Below are positions 7,280 to 16,901 of a stretch of DNA of 58,481 nucleotides, in pieces. The stretch is from Bythopirellula sp. (GTDB lineage: Bacteria > Planctomycetota > Planctomycetia > Pirellulales > Lacipirellulaceae). Both the position numbers and the translations under genes were made by a program. Numbering within the stretch: position 1 is the first letter of the stretch; every line of letters starts with the position of its first letter. The DNA is taken from assembly GCA_028285205.1 (NCBI GenBank), contig JANQQA010000269.1:1-58481 (forward strand), in the 5' to 3' direction. A model generated the notes under the pieces. The model was not told the origin of the DNA. It did not search any database and saw nothing but the letters and a program-made list of their open reading frames with translations.

Positions 7280-8416
7280 TCAACCGTCCGCTTCAGCCAC
7301 AAACTCTTCCATGACCTCCAAGTTCTCGACCCAGAGTACGAAATATGGCACATCGGCGGTTTTGCTCTTCAAGTAGAGTAAGAAAGGTTTGTCAAACACC
7401 ATCTGCCGGAGCACAACATCGGTACCCAGGTTCAAATAGCCAAGGAAGGAATCGATCACGGCCCCCTTTTCGTCCAGGCGAAATCGAATTGTTTGAAATC
7501 CAGGAGGCGCTTCTGAAAACCACGAAAGCGTGTTTACGGTGAGCATCGGAACCACTAGTGCTTCGCCGTCCTGGATCTCCGCCTGTTCAGTGCCCTGCAG
7601 AGGATTGCGTTGTACGCGCTTCATCACCAGCTCCACTGTTGATTCGAGGCTCTGCTCTTGAGGGACTTTCGCCAGTATGAGTTCGTCCTCGTCAACCGCC
7701 GTATTCAGTCGAACAATGAAGTCGTCTTCGTTCTGGAAATCGATCACGGTGATCTGCTCTTTGCGCAAGGTCTGTTGTACTGTGCTCTCGTCGAATCGGC
7801 GATCACCAAAGCAGGCGACTTTAAATGTTCCCGTAGCCGAATAGAATAATAGAGGCTCTTTCAGGGGTTCAAACGCTTCCGGAAACGGCAGGCTTCTCTG
7901 GAAATGGCAGCCCCACCAATGCGCTTCGCCGCGTAATGCATCGAAAGACTCGCTTGTGGATGGAAAGTCCTCTGCAAGCTGACTCAGGATCTCGTCGGCG
8001 GTGCCATGCAGTACACGGTAGCTTCCCACGGGGAGCTCATCGGCAATGCGCTGCGTCGATGTTGGACTCCCTGTTGCCGCTGACGACTGTTTCTCAAACG
8101 ACTCGGCGAACTTTCGGGTGGCGCAATAAACCACATTCATTCCGGCGGAAAGCTCTGTGGTTAGGTCCGATGCCACCACCGTTGAACGAAGCTCGCTCGC
8201 ATCGACGAACGGCGGGAACTCGAAAGCCTGCGCTGGTATCCGCTCTATACCCTGTTCAGCTAACCATTCGTTAAACCTCTTCTCACTCTCGGTCGCGTCT
8301 TCCCCCGACTCCTGGCTACACGAGCAGAGAGAGAGCACGACTGCGCCGAGGCAGAAATAGCTCACCACTTTCGCGAATCTGCTTAAAGAACGCATCTGAA
8401 CGAATGGGAGAGCCAT
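7280..8416 (-). CDS. predicted lipoprotein with a serpin-like C-terminal pattern
   Basis: A 378-residue protein from the ATG at 8416; a second ATG at 8395 gives a more usual lipoprotein leader. The signal ends in a lipobox-like LCSC with Cys as the presumed lipidated residue, followed by a Ser/Glu-rich linker. The mature part has blocks HWWGCHFQRSLPFPEAFEP, ALVVPMLTVNTLSWFSE, FRLDEKGAVIDS and FDKPFLLYLKSK followed by PYFVLWV. The order of a hydrophobic strand, a DEKGA hinge and then KPFLLYL...VLWV recalls the end of serpins (DEEGT, then RPFLF), but the reactive loop is short, so inhibitory function is unproven. It lies 165 bases ahead of the Imm49-like ORF on the same strand. Confidence 0.6.
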   Translation of the reverse strand: MALPFVQMRSLSRFAKVVSYFCLGAVVLSLCSCSQESGEDATESEKRFNEWLAEQGIERIPAQAFEFPPFVDASELRSTVVASDLTTELSAGMNVVYCATRKFAESFEKQSSAATGSPTSTQRIADELPVGSYRVLHGTADEILSQLAEDFPSTSESFDALRGEAHWWGCHFQRSLPFPEAFEPLKEPLLFYSATGTFKVACFGDRRFDESTVQQTLRKEQITVIDFQNEDDFIVRLNTAVDEDELILAKVPQEQSLESTVELVMKRVQRNPLQGTEQAEIQDGEALVVPMLTVNTLSWFSEAPPGFQTIRFRLDEKGAVIDSFLGYLNLGTDVVLRQMVFDKPFLLYLKSKTADVPYFVLWVENLEVMEEFVAEADG

Positions 8417-8611
8417 CAACTCGCTCCGATTGAGTTTTCAGAAAAACAAAGCCGTGCATACATCTTACCGCGGACGTGAGAATTCGTCCTTCTTCTGGAA
8501 ACTCCAAGATCGCCCGGAGTGCCACCGCTGGGCCTCAGTGCTGAACAAGACGAGAGTGGCAACCGCGCGAGTTCGGCGGCAATTAATTGAAAAGCACCCA
8601 ACGGCTTACGC

Positions 8612-8986
8612 TTAGCGTTCGAATTTGCCAGTCAGCGGCGCGTTCGGCACTTTGACACCGGCGTCCTTTGCCTCATCATAAAGATTTCGAATCCGAAGAC
8701 TATCGATGATATTAATCAAGGCGAAGTAATCACGAGTATCGTCGTCAGGTATGAATACAAACCGCACTCCTTTGTCTTGCATAAATCGGATGTATGCACG
8801 TTCGTCGCGATGAATTGGCCAACCTCTGTGGTCTGGAGTTCGATAGATCAGACAAGTCATGGTTATGGGCGGAGCCATGCCCTCCAGAGTCACTACCCGC
8901 GAAGGGTCAATTTCTGGCCCGTCGGGTACGAGTACGACTACCGCCAGTAGTCCGATAAGCACAGCGGGTAGAATCCAGCGTGACAC
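8612..8986 (-). CDS. small membrane-anchored hypothetical protein
   Basis: A 124-residue protein. The GTG at 8986 is chosen because GAGGGG lies six bases upstream and it places a clean membrane helix at the N-terminus (ILPAVLIGLLAVVVLVP). The frame is open further back to 9064, but that would overlap the end of purC. After the helix comes a compact soluble domain with RVVTLEGMAPPITMTCLIY, RAYIRFMQDKGVRFVFIPDD and LINIIDSLRIRNLYDEAKDA. I do not recognise the family. It follows purC by 19 bases on the same strand and may be cotranscribed with it. Confidence 0.6.
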   Translation of the reverse strand: MSRWILPAVLIGLLAVVVLVPDGPEIDPSRVVTLEGMAPPITMTCLIYRTPDHRGWPIHRDERAYIRFMQDKGVRFVFIPDDDTRDYFALINIIDSLRIRNLYDEAKDAGVKVPNAPLTGKFER

Positions 8987-9005
8987 GATTGTCCCCTCGC
9001 CACGA

Positions 9006-9914
9006 CTACTTCCACCCAAACGCCGTCCCCGTAATCCGTTCGCAAGCCTCGATGTACTTCTCACGCGTGCCCGCGACCACGTCGGTGGGCAACTGGGGTG
9101 GTTCGCTGTTCTTGTCCCAGCTGCTGTTGCTCAGCCAGTCGCGGACGAACTGCTTGTCGAAGGACGGTTGGCCCCGTCCAGGCTGGTACTGATCGGCGGG
9201 CCAGAAGCGTGAGCTGTCGGGGGTCATCACTTCGTCGATCAAAATCAACTCGTTTCCGACCAGACCGAACTCGAACTTCGTGTCCGCGATGATGATGCCC
9301 TGCGCGAGCGCGTGGGCGGCGCCTCGTTGGTAGATTTCCAGGCTGCGGCGGCACAATTCCTCCGACAGTTCCGTGCCAACGATTTCGCACATCCGCTCGA
9401 ACGAAATATTCTCGTCGTGATCGCCGATTTCCGCTTTGGTGGCGGGCGTGAAGATTGGTTCGGGCAGCCGATCGCTCTCGACCAGGCCCTGCGGCAAGTT
9501 GACTCCGCAGACGGCACCGTTTTGCTGGTATTCCTTCCATCCCGAGCCCGATAGGTATCCACGCACGACGCATTCGATGGGCACCACTTCGGTCTTACGC
9601 ACCAAAATAGAGCGTCCGTCGAGCGGCTCAATGTCGAACTCCGCCGGAAGGTCGAATTTGTGGACGTCGGTCTCGATCAGGTGGTTGGGCACGCCCAGAA
9701 AGTTGAACCAGAAGTTGCTTACTTGCGTGAGTACGCGTCCCTTGTCGGGAATTGCCGTAGGTAGCACCCAATCGAACGCGCTGATGCGGTCGCTGCTGAC
9801 CAGCAGCAGCCGATCGTCCCAACCGAGTGGATCAAGTTCGTAGACGTCGCGCACCTTGCCTCTGCGGAGTGGGAGGCCGGGCAAATTTGTTTCTTTCAGT
9901 GGCGTACTGAGCAT
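9006..9914 (-). CDS. purC: phosphoribosylaminoimidazole-succinocarboxamide synthase PurC
   Basis: SAICAR synthetase catalyses ATP-dependent condensation of CAIR with aspartate in purine synthesis. Starting at 9914, the protein opens [20 protein letters not shown] with the nucleotide-binding GKVRDVYEL. It continues with [50 protein letters not shown] and the signature [15 protein letters not shown]. The length of about 302 residues fits the longer bacterial/eukaryote-like form. A start at 9956 would add 14 residues with no family support. It precedes the small membrane protein gene. Confidence 0.96.
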   Translation of the reverse strand: MLSTPLKETNLPGLPLRRGKVRDVYELDPLGWDDRLLLVSSDRISAFDWVLPTAIPDKGRVLTQVSNFWFNFLGVPNHLIETDVHKFDLPAEFDIEPLDGRSILVRKTEVVPIECVVRGYLSGSGWKEYQQNGAVCGVNLPQGLVESDRLPEPIFTPATKAEIGDHDENISFERMCEIVGTELSEELCRRSLEIYQRGAAHALAQGIIIADTKFEFGLVGNELILIDEVMTPDSSRFWPADQYQPGRGQPSFDKQFVRDWLSNSSWDKNSEPPQLPTDVVAGTREKYIEACERITGTAFGWK

Positions 9915-10156
9915 GATTCCGTCTGCGTGTTGCCAGTTACGGAGCGACCCTTTCATCGGTTAGCCGCCAGTATAGTGCTCACCGTGGCAAACCGTCAGTC
10001 CCAACAGGCATCCCAAACTCTGGATTTAGCTGCTAAACTAGAGATCTACGTTTGATTTTAGGTGGGCGGCGTTGAATCGTTGGGGGCAAATTCATCGCTT
10101 TGGGGCTAATGCTGCCGAACGACTGCCGCGTTACGAGTACCGCTGGGAATATCCAC

Positions 10157-11632
10157 ATGGGACAGATGCGATTTCGCCTACACGATCGCGAACGTATCGC
10201 CCCCGGCGGACTCGATCGAATCTATGTGGCGGGTCTGGAAGAGATTCCCTGGTCGACGCGCGCCGGATGGGAGAACGATCACCTCGTCGTTGAGCGCGCG
10301 ATCCCCGATTCCGGCTGCGTGTACATACCCTGGCAGGTCGACGGTGTGGGCACGCGAGTACTCAGCACCGCGACGCTGATGGAACGGCAGCGACCGTATC
10401 TGCTGGAAGTTGAGCTGGCACGAGGAATCATCCAGCGTATTCGCAACCGGCAGTTTATGTGGGAGTTGCTAGGGCTGACCCCCTCGGCGGAATTGAAGGA
10501 AGAACTGCAAGCCGCCACCCGCGAGTTTTCTCTCGCCGCGACGTCGCAAAACGAACCCGCGGAATCCGCCGTTGCCGCCAATCGTGCCATCGCCTTGGCG
10601 CTCTCCTCCGGCGAACATCTGGTGGCCGATTACGCCAAACAGGCGATCGCTGCGCGCAGGCGGCAGGCTCCAGTGGCCACCCTGATGGGGGTGAGTCTGG
10701 GCGACGAGACGCCCAGCGTTGCGCTGCGGCAACAGTTGGCCGACGCGTGCAACATCGTACAGTTGCCGATTGCGTGGCGCGCGGTGGAGAAGACCGAAGG
10801 GAATCGCGATTGGAAATCGACCGAGGTGCAACTCGGCTGGGCGCAGAAGGCAGGCCTTAAAGTGGCCGCCGGACCGCTTATCCGACTCGATGAGTTGGGC
10901 ATGCCCGATTGGATGGTGTTGTGGGAAGGAGATTTTGAAAACCTGGCCCGCCTGATGCTGGAACACGTCAAGGCAACGGTTACGCGCTACGCCGGTCGCG
11001 TTCATCTCTGGCACGTCGCATCGCGTGTGAACACTGGCAGGTTGATGCAGCTGGAAGAAGAACAGCGACTGCACTTGGTCGCGCAAGCGCTGGAAGTCGT
11101 TCGACAGCTCGATCCGCGCACTCCGACGGTCGTTTCGTTTGATCAGCCTTGGGCCGAGTACATGTCCCAACAGGACGAGGACCTGGCGCCCTTGCACTAC
11201 GCAGACGCGTTGGTTCGCGCTGACTTGGGAATCTCCGGGTTCGGACTGGAGGTCAACGCGGGGTTCCTCCCCGGTGGTAGTGGCCAACGCGCGACGTTTG
11301 AGCTGGGGCGTCTCCTGGATCAGTGGAGCATCTGGGGATTACCGCTGATGATGAGTATCACCACAGCCAGTTCGGCGGCAGCCGACCCGAATGCCCGCTT
11401 TTCGGGAGAAATTCATCTTGCCAGCGAGGGGGGGAATGATCCCCAACGTGATTGGGCCGCGTCGGTCTTACCGCTGTTGCTGGCGCGTTCTGCGGTGCAA
11501 GTTGTGATCTGGAACCAGCTTGCCGACAGCCATCCGCATGACTTCCCAAATGCCAGTCTGTTCGACGCGCGGAATCAAGCAAAGCCGACTCTCGGGCTGA
11601 TGCGTGATCTACGCAAGTCGTGCTTGATGTAA
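10157..11632 (+). CDS. GH10-like (xylanase-fold) protein with non-canonical acid/base position
   Basis: A 491-residue protein without a signal peptide. The C-terminal two thirds look like a glycoside hydrolase family 10 barrel: PIAWRAVEKTEGNRDWKSTE, AGLKVAAGPLIRLDELGMP, the strand RVHLWHVASRVNTG (about residue 283), VVSFDQPWAEYM, and GISGFGLEVNAGF (about 363) where the nucleophile glutamate would sit. In active GH10 enzymes the fourth strand ends in Asn-Glu, the acid/base; here the corresponding residues are Ser-Arg. I recall a planctomycete family with this same WHVAS pattern, so it may be a conserved variant and not a decayed gene. The N-terminal 150 residues are a separate, unassigned domain. 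The start ATG at 10157 has GGGA upstream; it stands alone. Confidence 0.72.
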   Translation: MGQMRFRLHDRERIAPGGLDRIYVAGLEEIPWSTRAGWENDHLVVERAIPDSGCVYIPWQVDGVGTRVLSTATLMERQRPYLLEVELARGIIQRIRNRQFMWELLGLTPSAELKEELQAATREFSLAATSQNEPAESAVAANRAIALALSSGEHLVADYAKQAIAARRRQAPVATLMGVSLGDETPSVALRQQLADACNIVQLPIAWRAVEKTEGNRDWKSTEVQLGWAQKAGLKVAAGPLIRLDELGMPDWMVLWEGDFENLARLMLEHVKATVTRYAGRVHLWHVASRVNTGRLMQLEEEQRLHLVAQALEVVRQLDPRTPTVVSFDQPWAEYMSQQDEDLAPLHYADALVRADLGISGFGLEVNAGFLPGGSGQRATFELGRLLDQWSIWGLPLMMSITTASSAAADPNARFSGEIHLASEGGNDPQRDWAASVLPLLLARSAVQVVIWNQLADSHPHDFPNASLFDARNQAKPTLGLMRDLRKSCLM

Positions 11633-11660
11633 GCAGCGACCGCACTCCAGCGATATCGCG

Positions 11661-12032
11661 CTATCGAGGTCGTGCTTGCTGGGTACCACGAACCGCGTCT
11701 TCGCGACTATCGAAGTGCGGCAACGCTTGATCGAGGCGGCACAGGTGCAAGGCCTCAGCGCATTGCGGGGTCAGGCCGCACAACCGAAGTGCTCCATCTT
11801 GATGCAGCACACGCTTGTGTAGCATCACGAGTTGCCCCATGAGAAAACTCGGCAAGAAGTCGACCTCGTGCATCTCGATGACGAGCCGGTGAATGAACTG
11901 CTGATTCATCAGTTCCCAAAGACGGTCGGCGATGCCGTCAAGATGTTCGTAGTCCGGTCTGAGTCGGACAAACAACCAGTCGGGACCTCGGTCCACGACT
12001 TCCAACTCGCCTTGATGCTCTACTTCGGCCAT
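11661..12032 (-). CDS. STAS-domain protein (anti-anti-sigma factor-like)
   Basis: A 123-residue single-domain protein with the STAS fold pattern: an N-terminal beta strand pair, IHRLVIEMHEVDFLPSFLMG at the position of the conserved strand-loop-helix, LVMLHKRVLHQDGALRLCGL and CRLDQALPHFDSREDA. In SpoIIAA-type proteins a Ser or Thr after the Asp-phi-Ser-Ser motif is phosphorylated. Here the loop reads DFLPSF, so one serine remains. Start at 12032, with AAAGGAG nine bases upstream; the ATG at 12062 has no RBS. Partner kinase or phosphatase not identified in the window. Confidence 0.85.
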   Translation of the reverse strand: MAEVEHQGELEVVDRGPDWLFVRLRPDYEHLDGIADRLWELMNQQFIHRLVIEMHEVDFLPSFLMGQLVMLHKRVLHQDGALRLCGLTPQCAEALHLCRLDQALPHFDSREDAVRGTQQARPR

Positions 12033-12348
12033 TGAATCGACTCCTTTATTTCGATTAGGCAACGTCTTCCACGACGAGATACGCCAGTGGCGGCGTCACC
12101 GGCGCTACCAGATTCTTGAATAGCAGTTCCGTCTTTCTTCATCTTAGGCAGAACGAAGAAACAAAAACAAGCGAGATCCTATCGAGAGCGCGACGCTGTT
12201 CACGAAGCACCAGATAGAACCTGTCCGCTCGTCATTGTTTGCTGCTTGCAACGATCAGGACATGCCGCAGCTCGTGTGCGGATGCGGCACACGTAAGTGC
12301 TCCAGATTGCACACTTGTGCTAGCTTATCGCGCGCGTAGCGCGCAATC
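12033..12348. other. intergenic stretch, no gene recognised
   Basis: Lies between the 3' end of alaS and the STAS start. It contains the STAS RBS (AAAGGAG) and, close to the alaS stop, a GC palindrome GCGCGC-GTA-GCGCGC at 12330-12344 that could form a small hairpin in alaS mRNA but lacks a U-run. Nothing else is recognised. Confidence 0.5.
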
Positions 12349-15180
12349 TCAGCTGCTGATCATCTCGGTGATCGCTTTTTTTGCCACTTCCAGCGCTTCT
12401 GGGAGCTTGGCCGGCTGTTTGCCACCCGCTTGGGCCATGTCCGGACGACCCCCACCGCCGCCGCCCAAGACCTTGGCAACGGGTCGGACCCAGTTTCCGG
12501 CGTGAGCGCCTTTTTCTTGCAGGTCGTTAGACACTCCGGCAACTAAGGTCACTTTGTCGTCGCCTTCACAACTGGCCAACAGGACGGCGCTGCTGCCCGA
12601 CTTTTGCCGGATTTGATCGATCAGCTGACGCATCAGATTGGCTTCAGCAGTCGGTGCCTCCGCGACCACAATCGTCGCGTCGCCGATGGTGGCGGCTTGT
12701 TCGAGCAGGCCATCTGCGGTGATTGGGCCCGCAGATGCTCGTTCCTGCAGTCGCTGCTTGAGCGATTCAAGTTCTTGCTTCAGACCTTCCACACGTTCTG
12801 GCACGGCGAGCGGCGCAACCGACAACAAGTGAGCTGAGTCCGCCAGAATCGTCTTCGCTTGAGCTGCGGAAATCTCGACCTCACCGACCTCGGTTTTGAA
12901 GCCCATCGACTCATCACCGAGCGTACCACCCGAGGCCAACAATTTCTTCAGTTCGCGTTGCTCAGACAGCAGATCTTCAAGCTTGCTTGTTAGAGCGATT
13001 GGCGAACAACCAAGGGATTCGGCAGCAGAGTTGAGTGCCTGCATCGTCTGCGCGGCATGCTCCGCAGCGCGTCTGCCCGTGAGCGCCGTAATTCGCCGAG
13101 TCCCGGCGGACACTCCCTCCTCACTCAGAATCTCGAAGGCTGCGACCTCCTTCGAGTTATTGAGATGAGTGCCGCCGCAAAGTTCCTTGCTGAAGTCACC
13201 GATCGACACCATGCGGACGGGGTCGGGGTACTTTTCGCCAAACAGCATCATCGCGCCTTGTTTGCGCGCATCGGCTAGCGGGAGTGTTTCCCAACGAATC
13301 GGAGCCGACTCAGCAATCCGGCTGGCCACGTCTTGAGTGATAGTCGACAGTTGCTCACCGGTGACGGGGCTAAGGTTGGTGAAGTCGAACCGCAGCCAAT
13401 CTTCGTCGACCTTGGAGCCTTGCTGTTGTGCGTGCTCGCCAAGCGTTTTGTGCAAGGCGTTGTGCAGTAAGTGCGTGGCCGAGTGAGCGCGGCGGATTGC
13501 GTCGCGACGCGTCGTGTCGACCGTTGCGGTGACTTTGGCACCGGTGGGCATCACGCCGCTGGTCAAATGCCCGTTATGAATCAGCAGATGCCCATCCTTC
13601 TGGGTGTCGAGCACCTTGAATGCGAAGCCCTCACCAACGAGCGTGCCGCTGTCGCCGACCTGGCCGCCGCTTTCGCCATAAAACGGCGTGCGATCGAGCA
13701 CCACGCGAACTACCGTATCGTGGCCGACTTCCTGCATCTTGTCGCACAAGCGTTCGTTGGGCGGTGCGCCGCCCACAATGCCGACGATCGTCGCCTCGGC
13801 TTCGGTTGTTTCATAGCCAAGGAACTCGGTCGAATGGACTGCCTGTTTGATGGAAGCGATGGGACCCTTGGTAACCATCCCAATGCCATCAGTTGAGCCT
13901 CCTGGTCCGCCATCGATCGTCGTATGTTTCTTGAGTGCCCTGCGAAATCCATCCCAATCGAACGCTAAGTTCCGTTCCGCAGCGATGGTCTCAAATAGTT
14001 CAGGCGGAAAGCCAAACGTCTGATAAATATCGAAGGCCAATTCACCACTTACAGCGGTGCGGTTTTCGCGGCGCATCTCATCGAAGACGCCTTCGATGCG
14101 ACTCAAGCCACTCTCGATGGTGCCCAAGAAGTTCTCTTCCTCACTCTTGATCGCATCGTGAACGCGCTCGGTTGTCTCCTGCAACTCTGGGTACGCCGAA
14201 TCCATTGCGTCCGCCACGGACTGTACGAGTTTACATAAGAACGGCTCGCGGAGGCCCATTTGGTGACCGTCGAGTACCGCACGGCGCAGTAGTCGCTTAA
14301 CGACGTACTTTTCCTTGTTAGCGCCTGGGTAGACGTTCTCGTGCACCGCAAACGTACACGCACGCACGTGATCAGTAATCCGACGCAAGCGTCGGCCATT
14401 CTCGCTGTCGTATTGGTACTCGACACCACATACTTCAGCCGCCGCCTGCACGATCGGCATGAGGTTGTCGATGTGGAAGTTGGTTTCGACGTCTTGCAAG
14501 GCCGCGGCCGTGCGTTCCAGCCCCATGCCGGTGTCGATGTTCTTGGAAGGAAGCGGACGCAGATTGTCAGGCGGATCACCGACGCGATTGAATTGGGTGA
14601 ACACAAGGTTCCAGATTTCCAATTCCTGTCGACCTGGCGCGGTGTAATAGATCTCACTGCACGGACCACACACCCCGTCGGGGCCTTGGCTGGGCGCGCT
14701 GGCGGGCCAAAAGTTCTCGTCTTCGTCTTCGTACTTGATGCGAGCGGTTTCCAGGCCGATCTCCTCGTGCCAAATCTTGGCGGCTTCCTGGTCGTCCTTG
14801 TAAACCGTCACATGTAGTGTCTCGGGTGGCAGTCCGAGCCACTTCTTGTCCGTTAGAAACTCCCATGCCCAGTGAATCGCATCGCGTTTGAAATAGTCAC
14901 CGAACGAGAAATTGCCGAGCATCTCGAAAAAGGTGTGGTGACGCGGCGTGCGCCCAACATTGTCGATATCGCCGGTTCGCATGCACTTCTGGCAAGTCGT
15001 CGCGCGCGTGAAATCGAGCTTCACCTTACCCAGAAAATGATCTTTGAACTGATTCATCCCAGCAGGTGTAAAGAGGACGCTCGGGTCCCCCTTCGGTACC
15101 AGCACATCGCTCGGCTGGCGGCTGTGGCCCTTGGTCTCGAAGAAGGTCAGATACTTTTCACGAAGTTCGTCGGTTTTCAT
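12349..15180 (-). CDS. alaS: alanyl-tRNA synthetase AlaS
   Basis: Charges tRNA-Ala and edits mischarged Ser and Gly. The 943-residue length is slightly above the usual 875. The N-terminal class II aminoacylation domain is clear: FETKGHSRQPSDVLVPKGDP, FTPAGMNQFKDHFLG, ATTCQKCMRTGDIDNVGRT, HHTFFEMLGNFSFGDYFK and DGVCGPCSEIYY. The editing domain carries HSATHLLHNALH (about 563-574) and CGGTHLNN (about 667), giving the four zinc-binding residues. The C-terminal oligomerisation segment includes the glycine run GGGGGGRPDMAQAGG. Upstream of the ATG there is no Shine-Dalgarno, only a CCTCCT. Single gene. Confidence 0.98.
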   Translation of the reverse strand: MKTDELREKYLTFFETKGHSRQPSDVLVPKGDPSVLFTPAGMNQFKDHFLGKVKLDFTRATTCQKCMRTGDIDNVGRTPRHHTFFEMLGNFSFGDYFKRDAIHWAWEFLTDKKWLGLPPETLHVTVYKDDQEAAKIWHEEIGLETARIKYEDEDENFWPASAPSQGPDGVCGPCSEIYYTAPGRQELEIWNLVFTQFNRVGDPPDNLRPLPSKNIDTGMGLERTAAALQDVETNFHIDNLMPIVQAAAEVCGVEYQYDSENGRRLRRITDHVRACTFAVHENVYPGANKEKYVVKRLLRRAVLDGHQMGLREPFLCKLVQSVADAMDSAYPELQETTERVHDAIKSEEENFLGTIESGLSRIEGVFDEMRRENRTAVSGELAFDIYQTFGFPPELFETIAAERNLAFDWDGFRRALKKHTTIDGGPGGSTDGIGMVTKGPIASIKQAVHSTEFLGYETTEAEATIVGIVGGAPPNERLCDKMQEVGHDTVVRVVLDRTPFYGESGGQVGDSGTLVGEGFAFKVLDTQKDGHLLIHNGHLTSGVMPTGAKVTATVDTTRRDAIRRAHSATHLLHNALHKTLGEHAQQQGSKVDEDWLRFDFTNLSPVTGEQLSTITQDVASRIAESAPIRWETLPLADARKQGAMMLFGEKYPDPVRMVSIGDFSKELCGGTHLNNSKEVAAFEILSEEGVSAGTRRITALTGRRAAEHAAQTMQALNSAAESLGCSPIALTSKLEDLLSEQRELKKLLASGGTLGDESMGFKTEVGEVEISAAQAKTILADSAHLLSVAPLAVPERVEGLKQELESLKQRLQERASAGPITADGLLEQAATIGDATIVVAEAPTAEANLMRQLIDQIRQKSGSSAVLLASCEGDDKVTLVAGVSNDLQEKGAHAGNWVRPVAKVLGGGGGGRPDMAQAGGKQPAKLPEALEVAKKAITEMISS

Positions 15181-15380
15181 TTCAGGAGGGTGCAGAGGTC
15201 AGGGGTCTGTGGCCAGCGACAAACTCCTAATCATATCGCGTCAGCCACAGGGCGACTACAGCGCCATAGACACCGGCGAATGCGGCGGGTTACTCAGCTT
15301 CCGGTGCAGATCGTGGCTAATCTGCTAATTCAACCACGCGAGGACGCGGAAGGTCGTAGCGGGGTGGAACGAGCCAAACG

Positions 15381-16901
15381 TCAGATGAGCCGAGGTCGAT
15401 CCGCGTTGACCAAAACAGCACCCAGGCCGAACAGCAGCAACGCTCCGGTCACCGGCTCCGGCACCTGCTCGACGGCCGATGCCGATGAGAACAGACGTTG
15501 CCAATTCAGAAAGTCGGTGCCGCCGACGGTGCCGTTGACGTCGGTGTCGCCTTGGAAAAAGCTGGCGTTGGATGTTCCGTATCCAGTCAGCCAGGTCGCC
15601 AGGTCGAGTGCATCGACGACGCTGTTGCGATCGAAGTCTGCAGAGATCGTCGCATCCGTGGTGATGCGGAAGACTCCTCCCCAACGCGTGAGAATGTAGA
15701 CGTTTCCATCGGCATCTTCGCCGAAGCTCACTGGGCCGCCAATCGTATTGCCGTCTTCGCCTGGGAAGAGTTCTGGTTCGAGGCGTTCGACCGATCCGAC
15801 CGGGTTGGCCGCGCCTAAGCTCCAAAAGAACTCTTCCTGTGCGAACACGTCGCCAAACAGGTAACGACCATGGACTTCCGGGTCAGGTCCACGATAGACC
15901 ACGCCGCCGATCACCGAAGAGCCGCGGAACTCCGGAGCGGACGGGCCTTGGTTGTTGTGCGAGTAGTCGTAAACCGGATCAACGACGTTGATATCGGGAG
16001 TTGCCTTCAACGCATCGCAGGCTCCCGAACTCAGCAGTCCCTCGCATGCGTCCCAGCCAAAGTTTTCTCCACCGGGGCTCACGGCACGGATCACGTCGAT
16101 CTCTTCACGCGCTCCCTCACCGACGTCACCAATCCACAAATCGCCGGTGTGCCGATCGAAGCTCGCGCGAAATGGGTTCCGCAGCCCGTAGGCAAAGATC
16201 TCGTCTTCGCCAGGCTTATCAGCAAACGGATTCGTTGTGGGAACCGCATAATTTCGCGCATCATCCAGCGGGAATTGATCTCCGTCGACGTCGATTCGCA
16301 GCACGGCGCCCAGCAGATCGCCCGTAAGAGTTTGCCCCAGCGCGGCATCACCACCATCGCCGATGGTGAGGTAGAGATACGACTCTTCGCCGTCGCTCGC
16401 TGCGGGGTTGAACCCAATCCAACCGCCGTTGTGGTTGGCAAAAGGTTGCTGCACCTCAAGCACCGTCCGCGGCGCCGAGTCGACGACCAGCGGGTTCGTG
16501 CCACTGACCGTGTATTCCAGAATCGTCGACACATAGGGATCGAAGAAGCCGGGATTTGCGTTGTCTGGGTCGAGCGTCGCGCTGACGTAGAACTTCCCGT
16601 TCGTCTGAAACTCGGGATGGAACGCCAAGCCGAGCATTCCCCCTTCGCCGAGTTGGTCGATACCGGGCACGGTGACCAGCGGATCGCCCAGCAACGAGGA
16701 CGTCTGCAGATCGAGGACGCGCACGACGCCATCGCGCTGGGCCAGGTACAAATGATCGGCATCGCCAGGCGCTGCAACGGCGGCCAGTGGGTCGGCGCCG
16801 ACCTCTGCAAGAAATTCGACACCGGTAATTGCTGCACGAGCGGGAAAAGCACACAACACGCCCAGAGCGATCGCGTTTGCAAGAAAACGGAAGTTCTGCA
16901 T
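15381..16901 (-). CDS. exported PQQ-type glucose/sorbosone dehydrogenase-like protein with dockerin-like repeats and PEP-CTERM tail
   Basis: A 506-residue exported protein. After a signal peptide (ALGVLCAFPARAA) comes a six-bladed propeller of the glucose/sorbosone dehydrogenase family: FLAEVGADPLAAVAAPGDAD, GMLGLAFHPEF, NHNGGWIGFNP, LYLTIGDGGDA, FAYGLRNPFRASFD and LWIGDVGEGAREEIDVI. These enzymes oxidise sugars with PQQ in the periplasm. Then come two calcium-loop repeats, DFDRNSVVDALDLATWL and DTDVNGTVGGTDFLNW (dockerin-like), and a C-terminal VPEPVTGALLLFGLGAVLV sorting tail. The gene is divergent from the SGNH esterase, sharing about 290 bases of upstream DNA. Substrate not determined. 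Confidence 0.88.
   Translation of the reverse strand: MQNFRFLANAIALGVLCAFPARAAITGVEFLAEVGADPLAAVAAPGDADHLYLAQRDGVVRVLDLQTSSLLGDPLVTVPGIDQLGEGGMLGLAFHPEFQTNGKFYVSATLDPDNANPGFFDPYVSTILEYTVSGTNPLVVDSAPRTVLEVQQPFANHNGGWIGFNPAASDGEESYLYLTIGDGGDAALGQTLTGDLLGAVLRIDVDGDQFPLDDARNYAVPTTNPFADKPGEDEIFAYGLRNPFRASFDRHTGDLWIGDVGEGAREEIDVIRAVSPGGENFGWDACEGLLSSGACDALKATPDINVVDPVYDYSHNNQGPSAPEFRGSSVIGGVVYRGPDPEVHGRYLFGDVFAQEEFFWSLGAANPVGSVERLEPELFPGEDGNTIGGPVSFGEDADGNVYILTRWGGVFRITTDATISADFDRNSVVDALDLATWLTGYGTSNASFFQGDTDVNGTVGGTDFLNWQRLFSSASAVEQVPEPVTGALLLFGLGAVLVNADRPRLI

Noticed and set aside
6366..8416. A complete toxin-immunity locus
   Set aside because: The Imm49 resemblance is weak and no toxin-like or secretion-linked gene adjoins.
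10469..11287. 272-codon minus-strand frame
   Set aside because: Antisense to the GH10-like gene, with no domain pattern or RBS.
12330..12344. GCGCGC palindrome after alaS as an intrinsic terminator
   Set aside because: The stem is only 6 bp and no U-run follows on the minus strand.
15181..15195. CCTCCT just before the alaS start, as a possible anti-SD regulatory element
   Set aside because: A six-base chance match; no structure or conservation evidence to support it.
14872..15699. 275-codon plus-strand frame across the alaS start and PQQ-type gene end
   Set aside because: Overlaps two well-supported minus-strand genes and lacks any recognisable motif.
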